This document shows, piece after piece, positions 61,225 through 64,000 of a stretch of DNA of 64,000 bases. How positions within the stretch are numbered: the first letter of the stretch is position 1; every line of letters starts with the position of its first letter. The position numbers and the translations under genes are program-made. Origin of the DNA: VRUE01 sp963730315. GTDB taxonomy: Bacteria; Actinomycetota; Thermoleophilia; Solirubrobacterales; 70-9. The stretch lies in assembly GCA_963730315.1 (NCBI GenBank), contig CAVSRD010000005.1, positions 124,001-188,000 of the forward strand. Direction: 5' to 3'. The notes under the pieces were generated by a model, which saw only the letters and a program-made list of their open reading frames with translations, searched no databases and was not told the origin of the DNA.

Positions 61225-61454
61225 GGCTTCTCCTTGCGGTATTTGGGACCCGGAGACGAAACCTCCAGCGAGTACTGGGCGCGCAACGGGCTGAGGTGCC
61301 TGGTGACACGCTCGCAGAGCGCCAGGTCGACCCCGCCGGGATGGTCGATGAAGAGGCGCAGCGATTCGGTGGCGGGCTGCTCGAGCGCGACCAGGTCGAG
61401 CTCGGAGTCGAACTCGGAGAGCTGCTGCTGAATGCTGTCTTTGAGGTCGGTCAT
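61221..61454 (-). CDS. rimP: Ribosome maturation factor RimP, short form
   Basis: Only 77 residues. The N-terminal RimP domain can be recognised by SLRLFIDHPGGVDLALCERVTRHLS, seen here as LRLFIDHPGGVDL and CERVTRHLS, and the domain-ending LEVSSPGP. It stops where the C-terminal SH3-like domain should begin, about half the usual 150 residues. There is no sign of a frameshifted continuation, because nusA begins at the stop. It may be a naturally reduced RimP. It heads the rimP-nusA-infB operon. Confidence 0.8.
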   Translation of the reverse strand: MTDLKDSIQQQLSEFDSELDLVALEQPATESLRLFIDHPGGVDLALCERVTRHLSPLRAQYSLEVSSPGPKYRKEKP

Positions 61455-61469
61455 GCCTGCTTGGGGCCG

Positions 61470-61494
61470 AAAAAAAAGTGGGCCAGGCCCACTT
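61470..61494 (-). terminator. Hairpin with T8 tract in the rimP-nusA leader (possible attenuator)
   Basis: On the minus strand AAGTGGG-CCTGG-CCCACTT is followed by a run ending in eight T residues. It lies 48-66 bp beyond the coaBC stop and 16 bp before the rimP ATG. It can terminate coaBC transcripts. Because a TATACT -10 box stands just upstream (61530-61535), it can also be an attenuator in the leader of rimP-nusA. Confidence 0.75.
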
Positions 61495-61529
61495 CTCGTA
61501 CACGGGTAGGGACGAAAAAGCTTGCGCCC

Positions 61530-61535
61530 AGTATA
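61530..61535 (-). promoter_or_regulatory. -10 box of rimP-nusA-infB
   Basis: TATACT on the minus strand, 7-12 bp after the coaBC stop. It is the best -10 match here and predicts a leader of roughly 65-70 nt containing the T8 hairpin. No strong -35 element is visible. Confidence 0.55.
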
Positions 61536-61541
61536 GCCCGC

Positions 61542-62777
61542 TCAGACCTTCGGCCCGACCCGCAAAGCGTCTACCCGGTCGAGGATCTGCTCCGCGATCT
61601 CCTCCTTCGAGGCGAGCGGCAGGCTGGCCTCGCTCGCCAAGTCGATCAGGGTCACCGCGTTGTCGGCGCTGTCGAAGCCGATCGCGGGGTCGGAGACGTC
61701 GTTGAGGACGATCAGGTCGAGGCCCTTGCGGGCCAGCTTCGCGCGTGCCCGCTCGACTGCGTCGCCGTGTTCGGCGGCGAAGCCGACCAGCGTCTGCCCG
61801 TCGGTGCGGGAGGCGGCCAGGGAGGCGAGGACGTCCTCGGTGGGCTCCAGGTGGATGTCCAGGTCGCCCCGGCGCTTCAGCTTCTCGCCGGCGACCTCGC
61901 TTGGAGCGAAGTCGGCTGGGGCCGCGGCCATCAGCAGGACCTGTGCGCTGGGGAACTGCGCCGCCGCCGCACGTGACAGCTGGGCCGTCGTCTCGACGTC
62001 GATGCGGTGGACGCCCGGCGCCTCGGGCAACGAGACGTTCGCCGCGATCAGGGTCACGTCAGCGCCGCGGCGGGCGGCGGCGGCCGCCAGGGCGATGCCC
62101 ATGCGGCCGCTGGAGCGGTTGCCGATGTAGCGGACCGGGTCGACGGGCTCCCGGGTGCCGCCTGCGGTGACGAGCACGCGGAGGCCGTCCCAGGGACGCT
62201 CCCCCTGTGGCAGGACCGCTTCGAGGCGGGCCAGGAGGCGCGCCGGATCGGGCAGACGGCCCCGGCCCTGCTCGCCCCGCGAGGCGAGCGCGCCCTGCTC
62301 GGGCTCGATCACCTCGACGCCGCGCTCGCGCAGGGTCGCCAGGTTGGCTTGGGTCGTTGCGTCGGCGTACATGCGGTCGTTCATCGCCGGGGCGACGAGA
62401 CGGGGGGCGGTGCAGGCGAGGAAGCTGGTGGTGAGCATCGAGTCGGCGAACCCGGCGGCCAGCTTGGCGAGCGTGTTGGCGGAGGCCGGCGCGACCAGGT
62501 AGGCGTCGCAGTTGGCGGCCAGTGCCAGATGGCCGATCGGGTCGTGCTCGGCGGGCGGATCGCCGGGGAAGGCGCCGCGCAGCGGGTCGCGCTCGAACTC
62601 GGAGGTCAGCACCGGGGCGCCGACGATGCCCTCGAAGGACGCGGCGCCGACGAAGCGCGTCGCCGCCTCGCTCATCGCGACACGCACGCCGTGGCCCGCG
62701 ACCGTCGCGAGCCGAGCCAGCTCGAGCGACTTGTAAGCGGCTATCCCGCCGCTGACGCCGAGCAGGATCCTGGCCAT
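61542..62777 (-). CDS. coaBC: Bifunctional CoaBC (coenzyme A synthesis)
   Basis: A fusion with an N-terminal flavin-dependent phosphopantothenoylcysteine decarboxylase (1 to about 180) and a C-terminal CTP-dependent phosphopantothenate-cysteine ligase (about 185-411). Landmarks: GVSGGIAAYKSLELA, PASANTLAKLAAGFAD, PAMNDRMY (the PxMNxxM motif), then VTAGGTREPVDPVRYIGNRSSG split as VTAGGTREP and RYIGNRSSGRMG, and LVGFAAE. It follows rpoZ by 10 bp. Confidence 0.95.
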   Translation of the reverse strand: MARILLGVSGGIAAYKSLELARLATVAGHGVRVAMSEAATRFVGAASFEGIVGAPVLTSEFERDPLRGAFPGDPPAEHDPIGHLALAANCDAYLVAPASANTLAKLAAGFADSMLTTSFLACTAPRLVAPAMNDRMYADATTQANLATLRERGVEVIEPEQGALASRGEQGRGRLPDPARLLARLEAVLPQGERPWDGLRVLVTAGGTREPVDPVRYIGNRSSGRMGIALAAAAARRGADVTLIAANVSLPEAPGVHRIDVETTAQLSRAAAAQFPSAQVLLMAAAPADFAPSEVAGEKLKRRGDLDIHLEPTEDVLASLAASRTDGQTLVGFAAEHGDAVERARAKLARKGLDLIVLNDVSDPAIGFDSADNAVTLIDLASEASLPLASKEEIAEQILDRVDALRVGPKV

Positions 62778-62787
62778 TGGAGAAGCC

Positions 62788-63021
62788 CTATGCGCGGTAC
62801 TCGTATTTGAGCTTGCCCTGGGCGAGCTCGTCGAGTGCGATCGAGAGGTTGTTGCGCTCGCCGCGGGTCTCGACCATCGGCGGCGGGTACTCGCCAAAGC
62901 CGCCCTCTCCCAGGCTGTGGAAGTAGCTGTTGATCTGACGGGCTCGCTTCGCCGCGACGACGACCGCCGCGTAGTGCGAGTCGGCGTGCTCGAGGAGCTT
63001 GTCCACGCGTGGTCTGATCAT
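62788..63021 (-). CDS. rpoZ: RNA polymerase omega subunit
   Basis: A 77-residue RpoZ: RPRVDKLLEHADSHYAAVVVAAKRARQIN, seen as RPRVDKLLEH and VVAAKRARQIN, then the insertion with PPPMVETRG and a conserved end SIALDELAQGKLKYE. ATG 63021 overlaps the gmk stop (ATGA). The gmk-rpoZ-coaBC order is conserved in many bacteria. Confidence 0.93.
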   Translation of the reverse strand: MIRPRVDKLLEHADSHYAAVVVAAKRARQINSYFHSLGEGGFGEYPPPMVETRGERNNLSIALDELAQGKLKYEYRA

Positions 63022-63596
63022 CCGGACCGGGAGTCTAGTGGTAAGCCGAGCTCGGCGCGCACGATCCCCTCCAGATCGGCCGCAGCGCGCCGCAGGTCGT
63101 CGTTGACCACCCGGTAGGCGAACTCGTCCTGGGCGGCCAGCTCCTGCTCTGCCACCTCCAGCCTGGCGTCGATCGCCTCGGCCGAGTCGGCGCCGCGCGA
63201 CTCGAGCCGCCGCCGCAGCACCGCCGGGTCGGGCGGGGCGATGAAGACCTGCACCGACTCGCGCATCGCCGCCCGCACCTGACGCGCGCCCTGCACCTCG
63301 ATCTCGAGCACGACGGAGCGTCCCGCCTCGAGTCGCTTGCGCACCTCGGAGCGCAGCGTGCCGTAGCGGTTGCCGCTGTAGGTGGCGAACTCGAGGAAGT
63401 CCTCGGCGGCGACCTGGCGATCGAACTCCGCGCTGCTGAGGAAGTGGTAGTCGCGCCCGTCGACCTCGCCCTCGCGCGGCTCGCGGGTCGTCGCCGAGAC
63501 CGACAGCTCGAGGCCGGGCACCCGTTCGAGCAACGCCGCGATCAGCGTCCCCTTCCCCACGCCGGACGGACCCGTGATCACGAAGACTTTGGCCAT
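63018..63596 (-). CDS. gmk: Guanylate kinase
   Basis: Phosphorylates GMP to GDP. It has 192 residues. P-loop GPSGVGKGT at about 9-17, the GMP-binding SVSATTREPREGEVDGRDYHF read as SATTREPR and DGRDYHF, and LEIEVQGARQV and RRRLESRG are diagnostic. A 39-bp gap from mihF contains a small perfect hairpin (GACCGC/GCGGTC, 63612-63627). Confidence 0.95.
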   Translation of the reverse strand: MAKVFVITGPSGVGKGTLIAALLERVPGLELSVSATTREPREGEVDGRDYHFLSSAEFDRQVAAEDFLEFATYSGNRYGTLRSEVRKRLEAGRSVVLEIEVQGARQVRAAMRESVQVFIAPPDPAVLRRRLESRGADSAEAIDARLEVAEQELAAQDEFAYRVVNDDLRRAAADLEGIVRAELGLPLDSRSG

Positions 63597-63635
63597 GCCG
63601 GCCGTGATACTGACCGCTCTGGCGGTCGGCTGTCT

Positions 63636-63968
63636 CTACCTGCGCAGCTGGGACACGAGCTCGCCGCGTTGGCGCTCGGAGAGCCCGCCGATCGTCTTCG
63701 ACGGCGAGATCCGGCACTGGTTGAGGATGCGGTTGGTCTTCACCCGCCCGTACTTGGGGACCGCGAGCAGCATGTCGAAGACCTTGGCGGTGAGCACGTA
63801 CTCGGGCGGGTCGAGAAGGAGGGCATGGACGCTGGCCTTGCCTGCCTTCAGATCCTTCTTCAGCTTGGCGCGGGCGGTGCGGATGTCGTTCGCCCGCTTC
63901 AGCGCATCCATCCGCTGGTCCAGCGACCTCTCGGGAGCCGCGGCGGAGGTCTTGACTGGGGCAGGCAT
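63636..63968 (-). CDS. mihF: Actinobacterial integration host factor
   Basis: A 110-residue DNA-binding nucleoid protein of the mIHF type, unrelated in fold to the HU-like IHF of proteobacteria. A long N-terminal helix (about 20-45) is followed by the helix-two-turn-helix region with PEYVLTAKVFDMLLAVPKYG and GRVKTNRILNQCRISPSKT. mihF upstream of gmk-rpoZ is the normal actinobacterial order and is the best lineage marker in the window. No Shine-Dalgarno is present; TATACT ends 10 nt before the ATG. Confidence 0.94.
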   Translation of the reverse strand: MPAPVKTSAAAPERSLDQRMDALKRANDIRTARAKLKKDLKAGKASVHALLLDPPEYVLTAKVFDMLLAVPKYGRVKTNRILNQCRISPSKTIGGLSERQRGELVSQLRR

Positions 63969-63978
63969 GTGGGCGGCG

Positions 63979-63984
63979 AGTATA
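63979..63984 (-). promoter_or_regulatory. -10 box of mihF-gmk-rpoZ-coaBC
   Basis: TATACT on the minus strand, 10 nt before the mihF ATG. The -35 position would be just outside the window. The leader would be only a few nucleotides. Confidence 0.55.
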
Positions 63985-64000
63985 GCCGCGGTGCCGGGGC

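Noticed and set aside
57319..61431. A plus-strand open frame of 1370 codons opposite infB and nusA
   Set aside because: It is antisense to two well-recognised genes; composition (Leu, Asp, Gly, Arg runs such as VVDHR and LLLG) is what the complement of GC-rich codons gives, and no domain is visible.

Overview
The window is about 70% GC and densely coded, with no stretch over 300 bp lacking a gene. The content points to a high-GC actinobacterium: an actinobacterial integration host factor (mIHF), a mycobacterial-type SerC, complete menaquinone genes, GatCAB, and many starts placed 6-10 nt behind a TANNNT -10 box, as in leaderless actinobacterial transcripts. Several proteins look most like those of Thermoleophilia/Solirubrobacterales; that placement is inference from memory of the families, not a search.

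Layout. 1-5000: serine synthesis (serC-serA, minus), a small DUF4282 membrane protein and a cupin (plus), then ilvC (minus). 4700-12000: a menaquinone locus (menE minus; menB-menA-menC-menD plus; menF minus) lying between ilvC and ilvN-ilvB, so the usual ilvB-ilvN-ilvC-ser neighbourhood seems split by men genes. 14200-19800: envelope-sugar region with UDP-sulfoquinovose synthase, two paralogous GT-C membrane glycosyltransferases, a DUF2304-GT2 fusion, a small secreted Cys protein and a small zinc-ribbon membrane protein. 19750-24400: type II NADH dehydrogenase behind a 29-bp palindrome, then gatC-gatA-gatB. 24400-30230: a membrane protein, a long-chain-alcohol-oxidase-like GMC enzyme, another membrane protein, folD and pcrA. 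30260-33200: cysK-cysE, a 24-codon HicB-like mini-ORF, two unrecognised small genes and a CymR-like Rrf2 regulator. 33270-43500: LuxR response regulator, HDOD-LuxR fusion, gltX, nfo, acyl-CoA dehydrogenase, a Cys-rich protein, dnaE and a lipoprotein. 43560-45760: OmpR-type two-component pair ending at a clear terminator.

64000-45770 is one co-directional minus-strand run of 19 genes: mihF-gmk-rpoZ-coaBC, then rimP-nusA-infB-rbfA-nrnA-truB-ribF-rpsO-(dsbA-like)-pnp-M16 peptidase-dapB-amidase-dapA-rnj. Many neighbours overlap by the 4-nt ATGA/GTGA/TTGA pattern, suggesting translational coupling. This run links transcription and translation factors, RNA decay (PNPase, RNase J, NrnA) and lysine/peptidoglycan precursor synthesis.

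Odd points: ribF carries an apparent one-base frameshift; RimP is only 77 codons; NusA carries an extra Cys3His knuckle; a terminator-like hairpin with eight T residues sits in the probable rimP-nusA leader; and all five convergent gene pairs noted overlap at their 3' ends. I found no tRNA, rRNA, insertion sequence, CRISPR array or prophage.
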